From NCBI RefSeq assembly GCF_000152725.1, contig NZ_CH724131.1, positions 2,143,167 to 2,207,166 on the forward strand: a DNA stretch of 64,000 bases, given 5' to 3'. The DNA is from Pseudooceanicola batsensis HTCC2597. Its GTDB lineage: Bacteria > Pseudomonadota > Alphaproteobacteria > Rhodobacterales > Rhodobacteraceae. A program made the translations under genes and the position numbers. This document shows, one piece after another, positions 27,205 to 37,110 of this stretch (positions within the stretch are counted from its first letter, which is position 1; every line of letters starts with the position of its first letter). The notes beneath the pieces were generated by a model. That model had not been told where the DNA came from. It searched no databases and saw only the letters and a list, made by a program, of their open reading frames with translations.

Positions 27205-29151
27205 TTACCTCAAGGCCCCGGCGGCTTTCAATGCTTCGGCCTTTTCGGGATCGACCCACCAGAAATCCATTTCGCCGACGGCGAAGGGCGGCATTTCCTC
27301 GGGATGCTCGTACATGTCGAAATAGGCCAGCCAGTGGTCCGACTTGTAATAGGCCGGGACCACGAAGAATTCGTGCCGCAGGGCGCGGTCCAGCGCGGTG
27401 AGGGCGGTGGTCTCTTCCTCCTTGGTCTCGGCGAAGAGGGCCGTGTCGATCAGCTTGTCGATCAGCGGGCTCGAGATGCCCGCCGGGTTGAAGACGCTGA
27501 TCGCCGCCTGTTCGGACCCATAGAGCTGCATCAGCCCGGTGCCGGCGCCGATGAAGGTGCGGTAGCCGTCAAAGATCATGTCGTAGTCACGCTCCCGCCG
27601 GCGCAGCGTGTACTGGCTGGGATCGACCTTCTGAACCTCGGCATTCACGCCCATCTGCTGCAGGTTCTGCACATAGGTGCCGATCAGGCTTTCCATGGTC
27701 GGCGATCCGGACGAGTTTATGGGGATCACGATGTCCAGCGTCTCGCCCTCGGCGTTGCGGCGCACGCCGTCCGAGCCGACCGCATAGCCCGCCTCATCCA
27801 GCAGGCGCATGGCCTGGCGCAGGTTGCGCCGGTCCACGACCCGCGTCGGAGAGGAGGTATGCGGCACGCGAACCGGTTCCGTGATCATCTCTTCGGGCAC
27901 GATGTCGCCGAGCGACCGCAGCAGTTCCAGTTCCGCCCCCTCGGGGACGTCCCGCGCATGCTGCACCGTGTCCTGAAAGAAGGATTCGCGCTGGTCGAAC
28001 AGGCCGTACTGCAGGCTCTCGTTCGTCCATTCGAAGTTGAAGCCGAGCGCCAGCGCCTCGCGGATGCGCTTGTCGGCGAACTTTTCGCGGTCCAGGTTGA
28101 AGACGAAGCCCACGTTCGTCGGCGGATTGCCGTCGGGGATCTCTTCCTGCACGACCCAGCCCTTCTCGACCGCGGGAAAGTTGTACCCGGTGGCCCATTG
28201 CTTGGAGTTGGTCTCGTTCCGGAAGGTGTATTCGCCCGCCTTGAACGCCTCGAAGGCGGCGGTCTCGTCAGCGAAATACTCGACCCGGATCGTGTCGTAA
28301 TTGTGCCGGCCGACGTTGATCGGAAGGTCCTTGCCCCAGTAGTCGGGATTGCGCTTGTAGACGATCCGCCGGTTGATGTCGTAGCTGTCGACCATGTAGG
28401 GGCCCGACCCCGGCGAGGTCTCCATCCGTGGCTCGTCGAGCCGGGCGCCCGTCTCTTCGAACCACTTCTTCGAGAAGATGTCGACCGCCCCGACCTGGCT
28501 GATCAGCGACCGGCGCGAAATGTCCGGGGCGAAGGTGAACCTGACCGTGTGTTCGTCGATCACCTCGGCCCCGGTCACGCGCTGCTTGACCGCATTGGCG
28601 TAGGAGGGAAGCCCCTGTTCGAGAAAGAGGTTGTGCGAAAAGACCACGTCCTCGGCCGTCAGAGGCGTTCCGTCCGAAAACCGCGCCTCGGGCCGCAGGT
28701 GGAAGATCACCCAATTCTTGCCCTGGTCATATTCCAGGCTTTCGCAGAGCAGGCAGTACGAGGTCGCGTATTCGTCGGCCGGTGCGTTCCCGTCCAGCAG
28801 GGTTTCGTACATCATCGAGGCCAGGGCCCCGGCCCGGCCCTTGCGGGAATAGGGATTCATGCTGTCGAACGTGCCCGAGGCGTCGATCGCGAATTCGCCG
28901 CCCTTGGGCGCATCGGGATTCACATAGTTGAAATGCTCGAAATCCGGCGGATACTGCAGCTCACCGTAGTAGTTGTAGCCATGCGCCTCGATCACGACCT
29001 CGCCATCGGCGCCCGTCTCGGCAGAGTGGCTTTCCGACCGCACGCCGGTGGCGAGAATCGCCGCGCCCAGTGCCGTCAGGGCCAGCAACCCCGCCTTCCG
29101 CAGCGGGTCGCGCATGGTGTCGGTCTGGCTTGGGGACGGTCTGTGGCGCAT
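27205..29151 (-). CDS. yejA: Peptide ABC transporter substrate-binding protein (YejA-like)
   Basis: This 648-residue periplasmic binding protein of the SBP family 5 has a signal peptide (LLALTALGAAILATGVRSE) and the conserved YVNPDAPKGGEF and ARFSDGTPLTAEDVVFSHN blocks. YejA-type proteins bind peptides. The ATG at 29151 has AGGAG upstream, so I keep the 12 residues before the hydrophobic segment. It leads the operon; the promoter must lie in the roughly 180 bp before it, divergent from an MFS gene. Confidence 0.93.
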   Translation of the reverse strand: MRHRPSPSQTDTMRDPLRKAGLLALTALGAAILATGVRSESHSAETGADGEVVIEAHGYNYYGELQYPPDFEHFNYVNPDAPKGGEFAIDASGTFDSMNPYSRKGRAGALASMMYETLLDGNAPADEYATSYCLLCESLEYDQGKNWVIFHLRPEARFSDGTPLTAEDVVFSHNLFLEQGLPSYANAVKQRVTGAEVIDEHTVRFTFAPDISRRSLISQVGAVDIFSKKWFEETGARLDEPRMETSPGSGPYMVDSYDINRRIVYKRNPDYWGKDLPINVGRHNYDTIRVEYFADETAAFEAFKAGEYTFRNETNSKQWATGYNFPAVEKGWVVQEEIPDGNPPTNVGFVFNLDREKFADKRIREALALGFNFEWTNESLQYGLFDQRESFFQDTVQHARDVPEGAELELLRSLGDIVPEEMITEPVRVPHTSSPTRVVDRRNLRQAMRLLDEAGYAVGSDGVRRNAEGETLDIVIPINSSGSPTMESLIGTYVQNLQQMGVNAEVQKVDPSQYTLRRRERDYDMIFDGYRTFIGAGTGLMQLYGSEQAAISVFNPAGISSPLIDKLIDTALFAETKEEETTALTALDRALRHEFFVVPAYYKSDHWLAYFDMYEHPEEMPPFAVGEMDFWWVDPEKAEALKAAGALR

Positions 29152-29331
29152 TCGGAGGCTCCTAGGGTCTGGGACACAGGTCGTACGTGTCGAGATAAGC
29201 TACTTGCGCCGCGCGGCCACATTCAAGTTGAGAATCCGTGAGAGCGCCGTGATGCCACTCCGCCGGTGCGCATCCGGAAGGCGGAGAAACGCGCGCTTGC
29301 GCTCCCCGGTCCGTTGCGGCACGTCGGACGG

Positions 29332-30558
29332 GTGAAAAATCCGCGCTTCATCCTCGACAACTTTCCGTTTCTCGCGGCCGGCGCCCTGCTGACCTTCCTG
29401 TCGAGCTTCGGGCAGACCTTCTTCATCTCGATCTTCTCCGGTGAAATCCGCGAAGGCTTTGGTCTGAGCCACGGGGAATGGGGCGGGATCTACATGCTCG
29501 GGACCGGGGCCTCGGCCGTGATCATGGTCTGGGCGGGCGGCCTGACCGACCTGTTCCGCGTCCGCCGGCTGGGCCCGATGATCATCGGGGGGCTGGCCGT
29601 CGCCTGCCTCTGCATGGCCTACAATCGCAGTGCGGTCCTCCTCCCGTTCATCATCCTGATGCTGCGGTTCTTCGGGCAGGGCATGACGAGCCACATCGCC
29701 GTCGTGGCCATGGCGCGCTGGTTCGTCGCGGCGCGGGGTCGGGCCCTGTCGCTCGCGGCGCTCGGATTTTCAGCGGGCGAGGCGCTGCTCCCGATCCTCT
29801 TCGCCTCGCTGATGACGCGCATCGACTGGCATCTTCTGTGGGTGGCCGGCGCGGGCGTCTGCCTTGTCGGTGCGGCGGTCCTGGCGGGCCTGCTGGGCAG
29901 GGAGAGAACGCCGCAGTCCCATGCCGCGACCGATCACAGCCTGGGCATGCTGGCCCGGCACTGGACCCGGGGCGAGGCGCTGCGTCATCCGGTCTTCTGG
30001 CTCATGGTGCCCGCGATGCTCGGCCCCGGCGCCTTCAACACCGCGTTCTTCTTTCACCAGGTCCATTTCGCCGAGATCAAGGGCTGGACCCACGTGGAAC
30101 TGGTCGCCTTCTTCCCGCTGTACACGGCACTGTCGATCCTCTCGATGCTGGGCGTGGGCTGGCTGCAGGACCGGCTTGGCACCGTTCGGCTGATCCCGTT
30201 CTTCCAGCTGCCGATGGTGGCGGCCTTCGCGATCTTCGCCTGGGCGGACGGGCCGGTGGCCATGGCCCTGGGCTTCCTCTTTCTCGCGCTGACGACCGGG
30301 GCCAACGCCACGCTGCCCAATGCCTTCTGGGCCGACATTTTCGGCACGGCGCATATCGGCTCGATCAAGGCGGCGGTCGCGGCAACCATGGTTCTGGGCT
30401 CGGCGATCGGCCCGGGTCTGACGGGGGCGCTGATCGACCTCGGCCTGGGGCTCGAGCGGCAGTTCCTGCTGATCGCAGCCTATTTCGTGCTGACGACGGC
30501 CCTCATCTCCGCCGCCGCGGCACGCGTCGCGGCCGCGAGCCCCGCCCGCGGGGCCTGA
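29332..30558 (+). CDS. MFS transporter
   Basis: This protein of about 408 residues has twelve hydrophobic segments and the MFS loop 2-3 motif GGLTDLFRVRRLGP. The conserved GxxGxxxxxxR-like region in LRFFGQGMTSH suggests an oxalate/formate- or monocarboxylate-type relative, but the substrate cannot be assigned. The true start is uncertain: GTG 29332 gives a normal N terminus; a longer frame opens at 29266. It is divergent from yejA. Confidence 0.85.
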   Translation: MKNPRFILDNFPFLAAGALLTFLSSFGQTFFISIFSGEIREGFGLSHGEWGGIYMLGTGASAVIMVWAGGLTDLFRVRRLGPMIIGGLAVACLCMAYNRSAVLLPFIILMLRFFGQGMTSHIAVVAMARWFVAARGRALSLAALGFSAGEALLPILFASLMTRIDWHLLWVAGAGVCLVGAAVLAGLLGRERTPQSHAATDHSLGMLARHWTRGEALRHPVFWLMVPAMLGPGAFNTAFFFHQVHFAEIKGWTHVELVAFFPLYTALSILSMLGVGWLQDRLGTVRLIPFFQLPMVAAFAIFAWADGPVAMALGFLFLALTTGANATLPNAFWADIFGTAHIGSIKAAVAATMVLGSAIGPGLTGALIDLGLGLERQFLLIAAYFVLTTALISAAAARVAAASPARGA

Positions 30559-30593
30559 TGCCACCGCCATCGCCGCTGCCAGGGACCGAGCAC

Positions 30594-30624
30594 GAAAAAA
30601 CGCGGAAGCCCGGGGCCTCCGCGT
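30594..30624 (-). terminator. Terminator of the cytochrome c gene
   Basis: CGCGGAGGCC and GGCTTCCGCG pair around a 3-base loop, with one mismatch, followed on the minus strand by six T. It may also stop the convergent MFS transcript. Confidence 0.8.
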
Positions 30625-30651
30625 CCGTAATTTTCCCGATCGACGGGCGGG

Positions 30652-31173
30652 TTATTCCGAGATCGACTGCAGATAGGCCACGAGGTCGGCGCGATCCCCG
30701 GCCTTCCGGATCCCGGCAAAGGACATCTTGGTGCCCGGCGCGAACCCTTTGGGATCTTCGATGAACGCATTCAGGTTTTCGGGGGTCCAGGTCTCGGCAA
30801 CCTCGACCAGGGCGCCGGAATAGCTGTAGCCATCGACGCCGCCCACGGCACGGCCGACGACGCCGTCCAGATAGGGACCGGTCGCGTTCGAGCCGTCGAT
30901 CTTGTGGCATGCCTTGCACTTGCCGAAGACGCGCGCGCCGCTGTCCACGTCGGCCGAGGCGAGAAGCGTCGCGAAATCGGGGCCCTCTTCCTCTTCCGCC
31001 GCGCCGCCTTCGTCTTCATCGGTCTCGATCACATAGGCCTGCGCATGTTCCTCGCCATGGCCGCCCGCCTCGGTCGCATAGACAATCTCTGCGGCCCACT
31101 TGCCCAGCAGGAAAACCAGCAAGGCACCGCAAAAAGCGCCGCCGGCCTTGGTCAGTGTCATGGTGTCGAACAT
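30652..31173 (-). CDS. Membrane-anchored cytochrome c (CycM/c-y type)
   Basis: This 173-residue protein has an uncleaved N-terminal helix (AGGAFCGALLVFLLGKWAAEI), a highly acidic linker (EEHAQAYVIETDEDEGGAA) and a class I cytochrome c domain with haem motif CKACH and axial methionine in GTKMSFAG. This is the layout of CycM/cytochrome c-y, which carries electrons from bc1 to the terminal oxidase while tethered to the membrane. It is divergent from the prephenate dehydratase gene. Confidence 0.93.
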   Translation of the reverse strand: MFDTMTLTKAGGAFCGALLVFLLGKWAAEIVYATEAGGHGEEHAQAYVIETDEDEGGAAEEEEGPDFATLLASADVDSGARVFGKCKACHKIDGSNATGPYLDGVVGRAVGGVDGYSYSGALVEVAETWTPENLNAFIEDPKGFAPGTKMSFAGIRKAGDRADLVAYLQSISE

Positions 31174-31297
31174 TGATGCCGCGTCCCTGATGTTTCGTCA
31201 CGTTTCCGGCGCGTATCTATATGCTTCCACTCCCATGACGCAAGGTGTACTTACCGCGACCAATCGCCCGGGGTCGCGGGCGCGAGAGGACGATCGA

Positions 31298-32134
31298 ATG
31301 ACCAAACCCCTGATTGCATTCCAGGGCGCGCTCGGCGCCTATTCGCACGAAGCCTGCCAGTCCGCGCGGCCCGATCACGACCCCCTGCCCTGCCGGACCT
31401 TCGAGGAATGCATCGACGCGGTGCTGGACGGCACGGCGGATCTGGCCATGCTGCCTGTCGAGAATTCGACCTACGGACGGGTCGCCGACATCCATTCCCT
31501 CCTGCCGAAAAGCGGGTTGCACATCGTCGACGAAGCCTTTGTCCGCGTGCGGATCAGCCTGATGGCCCGCCCGGGAACCCGGCTTGAGGACGTGAAGTCC
31601 GTCCGCGCGCATCTGGTTCTTCTGCCGCAGGCCCGCTCGTTCCTCCGCCAGCACGGGATCCGGGCGGAAGCAGCGGCCGACAGCGCCGGCGCGGCGGCCG
31701 AGCTCGCCCGCGCGGGCGACCCGGGCGAGGCGGTTCTCGCCAGCGAACTGGCGGCAGAGATACACGGGCTCGAGATCCTGGCCAGCGACATCGAGGATCA
31801 CGGTCACAACACCACCCGTTTTCTGGTGATGTCGCGTGAGCCGAACTATGCCCGCCGCGGCGCCCATGGCATGATCACGACCTTCGTCTTCGAGGTCCGG
31901 AACATTCCCGCCGCGCTCTACAAGGCCATGGGCGGTTTCGCCACGAACGGCATCAACCTGACCAAGCTGGAAAGCTACATGGTCGGCGGGTCGTTCACCG
32001 CCACCCAGTTCTACGTGGATATCGAGGGGCACCCCGAGGATGCGAACGTCAGGCTGGCGCTGGACGAGCTGAAGTATTTCACCCAGATGCTGGAAATCCT
32101 GGGCGTCTATCCCGCCGACCTCCAGCGCCACTGA
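31298..32134 (+). CDS. pheA: Prephenate dehydratase
   Basis: This 278-residue enzyme makes phenylpyruvate from prephenate in phenylalanine synthesis. The catalytic domain has the NTTRF motif (HGHNTTRFLVM); a C-terminal ACT domain begins near residue 190 (TTFVFEVRNIPAAL) with LESYMVGG where many enzymes have ESRP, so phenylalanine feedback is likely but the site is variant. No chorismate mutase domain is fused. The start has GAGAGGA upstream. Confidence 0.95.
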   Translation: MTKPLIAFQGALGAYSHEACQSARPDHDPLPCRTFEECIDAVLDGTADLAMLPVENSTYGRVADIHSLLPKSGLHIVDEAFVRVRISLMARPGTRLEDVKSVRAHLVLLPQARSFLRQHGIRAEAAADSAGAAAELARAGDPGEAVLASELAAEIHGLEILASDIEDHGHNTTRFLVMSREPNYARRGAHGMITTFVFEVRNIPAALYKAMGGFATNGINLTKLESYMVGGSFTATQFYVDIEGHPEDANVRLALDELKYFTQMLEILGVYPADLQRH

Positions 32135-32140
32135 GACCGG

Positions 32141-32608
32141 TCAGGCCGTCCTGCGATGGCGCGCCGCGATGTCGGTGCCGAATTCCGCGACGCGGGTCCG
32201 GAAGCGCTTGTCGATATTGCCCTTCGTCAGCTTCATCGACTGCACGAGCAGGCGCGCAGACAGGGTCAGCGGCTTGAGATCGACGGAAAGGCGCATCCGC
32301 GTCTTGTTCGGCGACAGCGCGATCAATTCCACCTCGCACGCGCCGCTGAGGCCCGCCGACTTGGCCAGGAATTCGAGGTTGGTCGGCTCTTCGTAATCCT
32401 CGAGCACGATCTCGACCGACCGCGCCTTGCCGCGAAACTCGAAATCGGCCTGCCAGGCCATGCCCGGCCCGCGCAGGTCCTGTCCGTCGATCCGTTTGAC
32501 CCTGGCCCCCCGCCGCATCGCGGCGCGTTCGAAGACCTGGAAATCGGACACCTCGGCAAACACGTGCCCGATCGGTGCGTCTATATCCTCTCGCGTGCTG
32601 AATTTCAT
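32141..32608 (-). CDS. SRPBCC (START-like) family protein
   Basis: This 155-residue protein begins with the family pattern MKFSTREDIDAPIGHVFAEV and continues as alternating beta strands, a helix-grip fold that binds hydrophobic ligands. Polyketide cyclases and coenzyme Q-binding proteins share the fold, but nothing here fixes the ligand. It is convergent with pheA and followed upstream by a short gap to nudC. Confidence 0.85.
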   Translation of the reverse strand: MKFSTREDIDAPIGHVFAEVSDFQVFERAAMRRGARVKRIDGQDLRGPGMAWQADFEFRGKARSVEIVLEDYEEPTNLEFLAKSAGLSGACEVELIALSPNKTRMRLSVDLKPLTLSARLLVQSMKLTKGNIDKRFRTRVAEFGTDIAARHRRTA

Positions 32609-32687
32609 GCTCGTCGCCTTTTTTGCTTTTCCGCCGGCACCCTGAAAGGCCGTCCCCGATGATCCGGTACAGCCTATACCAGATCCG

Positions 32688-33653
32688 TCAATCCAAGGTA
32701 TCCGCAACCCAGTTCCGGATAAGAAATTCCGCGATGGCGCCCTGCCGCAACGGCCGGATCGCCGTGTGCGTCCCGGCCAGCACATCCACCATCTCTTCCC
32801 GCGGGACCCAGCACGCGTCCTCCAGCTCGACGGGATCTAGCGTGATCTCGCGTCCTGTCGCCTCGCCGTGGCATCCGAACATCAGCGAATTCGGAAATGC
32901 CCAGGGCTGGCTGGAAAGATAGGTGACAGGGCCGACCGGTATCCGCGCCTCCTCCATCACCTCGCGCCGCACGGCGGCCTCGATCGTTTCGCCCGGCTCG
33001 ACGAACCCGGCCAGCAGCGACCACATCCGGTCGGGCCAGCCCGGCGACCGCCCCAGCAGAAGGTCGTTGCCATGCGTGATGAGCATGATCACCACCGGAT
33101 CGGTGCGTGGGAAATGCTGGCCGCCGCAGCTGTCGCAGCTGCGTTGCCAGCCCGCCATGGTCACCCGGCTGGGCCGGCCGCACCGCGCGCAGAACCCGTG
33201 GGTCGCGTGCCAGCTGTAGAGCGCACGCCCGGTCGCGGCCAGTTCGGCATCGCGCCGGTTCAGCCGCCCCATCACGCCGCGCAGATCGCCGAAATGATAG
33301 CCGTCCTCGATCTCGGGGTGACTGGGGAGCGGCGCCTGCTGCGGGCGCCCGGGACCGAGATCGGCGGGCGCGTCGGGCGGGGACCATTCCGAGATGTCCT
33401 GGGCGAAGACAAGGCCCCCGTCCTCGCGGCCCAGCAGCACCGGAAGCTTCTCGCGGTCGCGCAGCACCGGATAATCCATCGGCAGACGCGCCAGGGCGCT
33501 TTCGCCCGCGAGCAGCGGAAAGCCCCTCCAGAAGAGGATGCACGTGCTGCCCGGCGCACGCCGCGCGGCCTCGAGCGTCTCGTCCCGGCCGCGCAGTTCC
33601 GCCGCGCGGTCCAGTCCCGATCCGCCAAAGGTCACCTCTTCCGCATGCCGCAT
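32688..33653 (-). CDS. nudC: NAD+ diphosphatase (NudC)
   Basis: This 321-residue Nudix hydrolase cleaves NADH and removes NAD caps from RNA. It has a zinc ribbon with CARCGRPS and CDSCGGQHFPRTDP, a Nudix box GFVEPGETIEAAVRREVMEE, and the NudC-specific SQPWAFPNSLM after the box. The start at MRHAEEVTF has an AGGAG site. The frame stays open far upstream, antisense to the next gene, but that part is non-coding. Confidence 0.95.
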   Translation of the reverse strand: MRHAEEVTFGGSGLDRAAELRGRDETLEAARRAPGSTCILFWRGFPLLAGESALARLPMDYPVLRDREKLPVLLGREDGGLVFAQDISEWSPPDAPADLGPGRPQQAPLPSHPEIEDGYHFGDLRGVMGRLNRRDAELAATGRALYSWHATHGFCARCGRPSRVTMAGWQRSCDSCGGQHFPRTDPVVIMLITHGNDLLLGRSPGWPDRMWSLLAGFVEPGETIEAAVRREVMEEARIPVGPVTYLSSQPWAFPNSLMFGCHGEATGREITLDPVELEDACWVPREEMVDVLAGTHTAIRPLRQGAIAEFLIRNWVADTLD

Positions 33654-33887
33654 GCCGTATCTCCTGTCCCGTTGCGCGCGAACCCTGCCCTGCGCCGACA
33701 AGCAGCGCAATGGGGCGCGACGGCAGGGCGACGCGCGCGCCGACGGTGATGCGTTGCCCGAAGCGGCGTGACGACATCGGCTGGTCGAAACCCCGCATCG
33801 GCGGTCTTCACATCGATCAGGCTCGTCGTGTCGCGGTTGTGTCACGTAAGATCGACACAGTCCGCCCGACAGAATCAGGAGCCCGCC

Positions 33888-35867
33888 ATGACCTACAGAA
33901 CCTCGACCGCCCTCTCCCGCCGGACCTTCCTGGCCGGGACCGCCGCCGGAGCATCGCTGATCGCTTTGCACCCCTATTCGGTGCGCGCCGCCGGATCGCA
34001 GGTTCATCTTCGTGTCATGGAGACGACCGACCTTCACGTTCACGTCTTTCCCTACAACTATTACGCAGACCGCCCGGACGACACGGTCGGCCTGGCGCGT
34101 ACGGCGGCGCATATCGCTGGGATCCGGGCCGAGGCGACGAACTCGATGCTCGTAGACAACGGCGACTTCCTGCAGGGGAACCCGATGGGGGACTACATCG
34201 CCTATGAACGGGGCATGAAGGAGGGGGACATGCACCCGGTCATCCAGGCGATGAACACGCTGGGCTTCGACGCCTCGACCCTCGGCAACCACGAGTTCAA
34301 CTACGGTCTCGACTTTCTGGCGAAGTCCCTCGCCGGGGCGAATTTCCCCGTCGTCACCGCGAACATCGCCAAGACCCGGGGCTCCGATCCCACGAAGGAC
34401 GACACGCTGATTCCGCCCTATGTCATCCTCGACCGGACCGTGACGGACGGCGCGGGCGTCGACCATCCTATCAAGATCGGCCTGATCGGCTTCGTCCCGC
34501 CGCAGGTGATGAACTGGGACCGCAAGCACCTGGAAGGCAAGGTAGAGGCGCGCGACATCGTCGAGACGGCGAAAGCCTGGGTGCCGCAGATGAAGGAAGA
34601 GGGCGCCGACGTGATCATCGCGCTCAGCCATTCCGGTATCGGCTCGGCCGATCACGAGGAGGGGATGGAGAACGCCTCGGTTCCGCTGGCCGAAGTGGAC
34701 GGTATCGACGCGCTGATGACGGGCCATTCGCATCTCGTCTTCCCGTCGCCGAAATACGCCGGCTTTGCCGGGGTCGACATCGACAAGGGCACGATCCACG
34801 GCAAGCCCGCCGTCATGGGCGGCTTCTGGGGCTCGCATCTCGGCGTGATCGACCTGATGCTGGAAAAGGACGGAAGCGCTTGGCGCGTCCTCATGTCCGA
34901 AGTCGCCACCCGCCCGATTTCGGAACGCAACGAGGACCGGTCGATCACGCCGCTGGTCGAGAGCGTCGATACCGTCCTCGCTTCGGTCCAGGCCGAACAT
35001 GACGAGACGTTGGACTATGTGCGCCGGGCTGTCGGCAAGACCGACACGCCGCTGCATTCCTACTTTGCGCTGGTGGCCGACGACCCCTCGGTCCAGGTCG
35101 TGACCAACGCCCAGAAGTGGTACATCGAGGAGATGATGAAGGGCACCGAATGGGAGGGCCTGCCGATCCTGTCGGCCGGCGCTCCCTTCAAGGCCGGCGG
35201 CCGGGGCGGGCCGGACTATTACACCGATGTGCCCGTCGGCGATGTGGCGATCAAGAACGTGGCCGATCTCTATCTTTACCCGAACACCATCCGCGCGGTG
35301 AAGATCAACGGCGCGCAACTGCGTGGCTGGCTCGACCGTTCGGCGGGGATATTCAACCGGATCGAGCCGGGATCGGCCGATCAGCCCCTCCTGAACCCCT
35401 CCTTCCCGTCCTACAATTTCGACGTGATGGACGGGGTGACCTACCGGATCGACCTGAGCCGGCCCGCGCGGTTCGACGGAGACGGCGTGGAGATCGAACC
35501 CGGCACGACGCGCATCTCTGACCTCATGCACGAGGGCCGTCCGGTCACCGACGAGATGGAATTCGTCGTCGCCACCAACAATTACCGCGCCTCGGGCGGC
35601 GGCGCCTTTCCGGGGGCCAAGGGGGACACGGTGATTTTCGAGGGCCCCGATACCAACCGCGACATCATCGTGCGGTACATCGTCGAGAAGGGCACGATCA
35701 GCCCCAGGGCGGATGGCAACTGGACCTTCGCGCCGATGGACGGCACCACCGTCCTGTTCGAGACCGGCCCCGCCGGCAAGAAATACGCCGACAGCGTGCC
35801 GGGCGTGACGATCGAACCGGCGGGCGAGGGCGAAGACGGGTTCGCGCTCTATCGCATCACCCTCTGA
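33888..35867 (+). CDS. cpdB: Exported 2',3'-cyclic-nucleotide phosphodiesterase / 3'-nucleotidase
   Basis: This 659-residue enzyme liberates nucleosides and phosphate from nucleotides outside the cytoplasm. The signal SRRTFLAGTAAG is a twin-arginine type. The metallophosphatase domain has TTDLHVHVFPYNYY, GDFLQGN and GNHEFNYG, and the 5'-nucleotidase C-terminal domain has FVVATNNYRASGGGAFPG. The HVHVFPYNYY wording is typical of CpdB. It is a single-gene unit starting after an AGGAG. Confidence 0.93.
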   Translation: MTYRTSTALSRRTFLAGTAAGASLIALHPYSVRAAGSQVHLRVMETTDLHVHVFPYNYYADRPDDTVGLARTAAHIAGIRAEATNSMLVDNGDFLQGNPMGDYIAYERGMKEGDMHPVIQAMNTLGFDASTLGNHEFNYGLDFLAKSLAGANFPVVTANIAKTRGSDPTKDDTLIPPYVILDRTVTDGAGVDHPIKIGLIGFVPPQVMNWDRKHLEGKVEARDIVETAKAWVPQMKEEGADVIIALSHSGIGSADHEEGMENASVPLAEVDGIDALMTGHSHLVFPSPKYAGFAGVDIDKGTIHGKPAVMGGFWGSHLGVIDLMLEKDGSAWRVLMSEVATRPISERNEDRSITPLVESVDTVLASVQAEHDETLDYVRRAVGKTDTPLHSYFALVADDPSVQVVTNAQKWYIEEMMKGTEWEGLPILSAGAPFKAGGRGGPDYYTDVPVGDVAIKNVADLYLYPNTIRAVKINGAQLRGWLDRSAGIFNRIEPGSADQPLLNPSFPSYNFDVMDGVTYRIDLSRPARFDGDGVEIEPGTTRISDLMHEGRPVTDEMEFVVATNNYRASGGGAFPGAKGDTVIFEGPDTNRDIIVRYIVEKGTISPRADGNWTFAPMDGTTVLFETGPAGKKYADSVPGVTIEPAGEGEDGFALYRITL

Positions 35868-35889
35868 CCGGGGCGAGTGGTTGCCTTCG

Positions 35890-35921
35890 CCTCCGGCGGG
35901 AGTATTTTCGGCAAGATGAAG
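35890..35921 (+). repeat. Dispersed intergenic repeat, copy E
   Basis: CCTCCGGCGG leads directly into the core GAGTATTTTCGGCAAGATGA and AG. It lies between cpdB and ytoQ, 10-50 bp after a stop codon, with a GGGGGCG-CGCGT-CGCCCCC hairpin immediately after it. This copy gives the clearest plus-strand form of the core. Confidence 0.75.
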
Positions 35922-35966
35922 ATGGGGGCGCGCGTCGCCCCCTTCGTTTCGGGGAAAGGGACGATC

Positions 35967-36410
35967 ATGAAGGTTTATCTGTCCGGCGAGATCCACACCG
36001 ACTGGCGCAGCGAGGTCGAGGCGGCCTGCGAGGGGCTGGACGTCACCTTCACCGCCCCCGTCACGGACCATGGCGCGAGCGACGACTGCGGCGCAGCGAT
36101 CCTTGGCGCGGAGCCGGACAAGTTCTGGCACGATCACAAGGGCGCCAAGCTGAACTCCATCCGGACCCGCAACGCCATAGAGGCGGCGGATGTGGTCGTC
36201 GTCCGGTTCGGCGAGAAATACCGGCAGTGGAACGCGGCCTTCGACGCGGGATACGCCGCCGCGCTCGGCAAGTCGCTGATCGTGATGCACGGCCCCGACC
36301 ACCAGCACGCGCTGAAGGAGGTCGATGCCGCGGCGCTCGCGGTCACGGAAACGCCGCGACAGGTGGCCGATATCCTGCGCTATGTCCTGACCGGCCGCCT
36401 GCCCGGCTGA
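35967..36410 (+). CDS. YtoQ-family protein
   Basis: This 147-residue protein begins MKVYLSGEIHTDWR and contains the family's NSIRTRNAIEAADVVVVRFGEKYRQWNAAFDAGYAAA. YtoQ proteins resemble nucleoside 2-deoxyribosyltransferases in fold, but no activity is established. The start follows GGGAAAGGGACGATC. It is convergent with a GST gene, 4 bp apart. Confidence 0.88.
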   Translation: MKVYLSGEIHTDWRSEVEAACEGLDVTFTAPVTDHGASDDCGAAILGAEPDKFWHDHKGAKLNSIRTRNAIEAADVVVVRFGEKYRQWNAAFDAGYAAALGKSLIVMHGPDHQHALKEVDAAALAVTETPRQVADILRYVLTGRLPG

Positions 36411-36414
36411 GGGC

Positions 36415-37110
36415 TCAGGGGCGCGGCGGCGTGTCGGAGCCGACCTGCACGGCGGGCCGTTCGTCGAACCGGGCCACCCAGGCGATCAGGTTCCGGTGGC
36501 TCTCCCAGCCGACGACCTCCTTCGCGTCGTAGAAATCCAGCGCCTTGACCCAGGGTACCAGCGCGATGTCGGCGATCGAATAGTCGCCGGCGATCCAGTC
36601 CCTGCCCTCGAGCTGGCCTTCGAGCACCGCCAGAAGCCGTTTGGCCTCGTTGATGTAGCGCTGCCGGGGGCGCGGGTCGTCGATATCGGCGCCGGCGAAC
36701 TTGTAGAAGTACCCCAACTGGCCGAACATCGGGCCCACGCCACCCATCTGGAACATCAGCCACTGGATGATCTGTGCCCTTTGACTGGCGGTGCTGCCGA
36801 TGAATTTGCCGGACTTCTCGGCGAGATAGATCAGGATCGCCCCGCTTTCGAAGAGGCCCAGCGGCGCTCCGTCCGGCCCGTCCGGATCGATGATCGCGGG
36901 GATCTTGTTGTTGGGATTGAGCGACAGGAATTCGGGGCTCTTCACGTCCGCGTCCGACAACGTGACGAGATGCGCCTCGTAGGGCAGGCCCGTTTCCTCG
37001 AGCATGATAGAGGCCTTGACCCCGTTCGGTGTCGGGAAGGCGTAGAGCTGGATGACCGAGGGGTCCTTGGGCGGCCAGCGTTTCGTGATCGGGAAATCGT
37101 CGGGGAACAT
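36415..37110 (-). CDS. Glutathione S-transferase family protein
   Basis: This 231-residue protein has the thioredoxin-like N-terminal domain (IQLYAFPTPNGVKASIMLEE), with NPNNKIPAI for glutathione gamma-glutamyl binding and FESGAILIYLAEKS, followed by a helical domain. The TPNG where typical enzymes have SPN/SxC resembles the YfcG/YghU group of disulfide-bond oxidoreductase GSTs. The start has an AGGAG site. Substrate unknown. Confidence 0.9.
   Translation of the reverse strand: MFPDDFPITKRWPPKDPSVIQLYAFPTPNGVKASIMLEETGLPYEAHLVTLSDADVKSPEFLSLNPNNKIPAIIDPDGPDGAPLGLFESGAILIYLAEKSGKFIGSTASQRAQIIQWLMFQMGGVGPMFGQLGYFYKFAGADIDDPRPRQRYINEAKRLLAVLEGQLEGRDWIAGDYSIADIALVPWVKALDFYDAKEVVGWESHRNLIAWVARFDERPAVQVGSDTPPRP

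Noticed and set aside
32688-36308. A 1206-codon minus-strand frame running through nudC and across cpdB
   Set aside because: Only its last 321 codons are NudC, with a ribosome binding site at 33653. The rest is antisense to cpdB, which has clear motifs.
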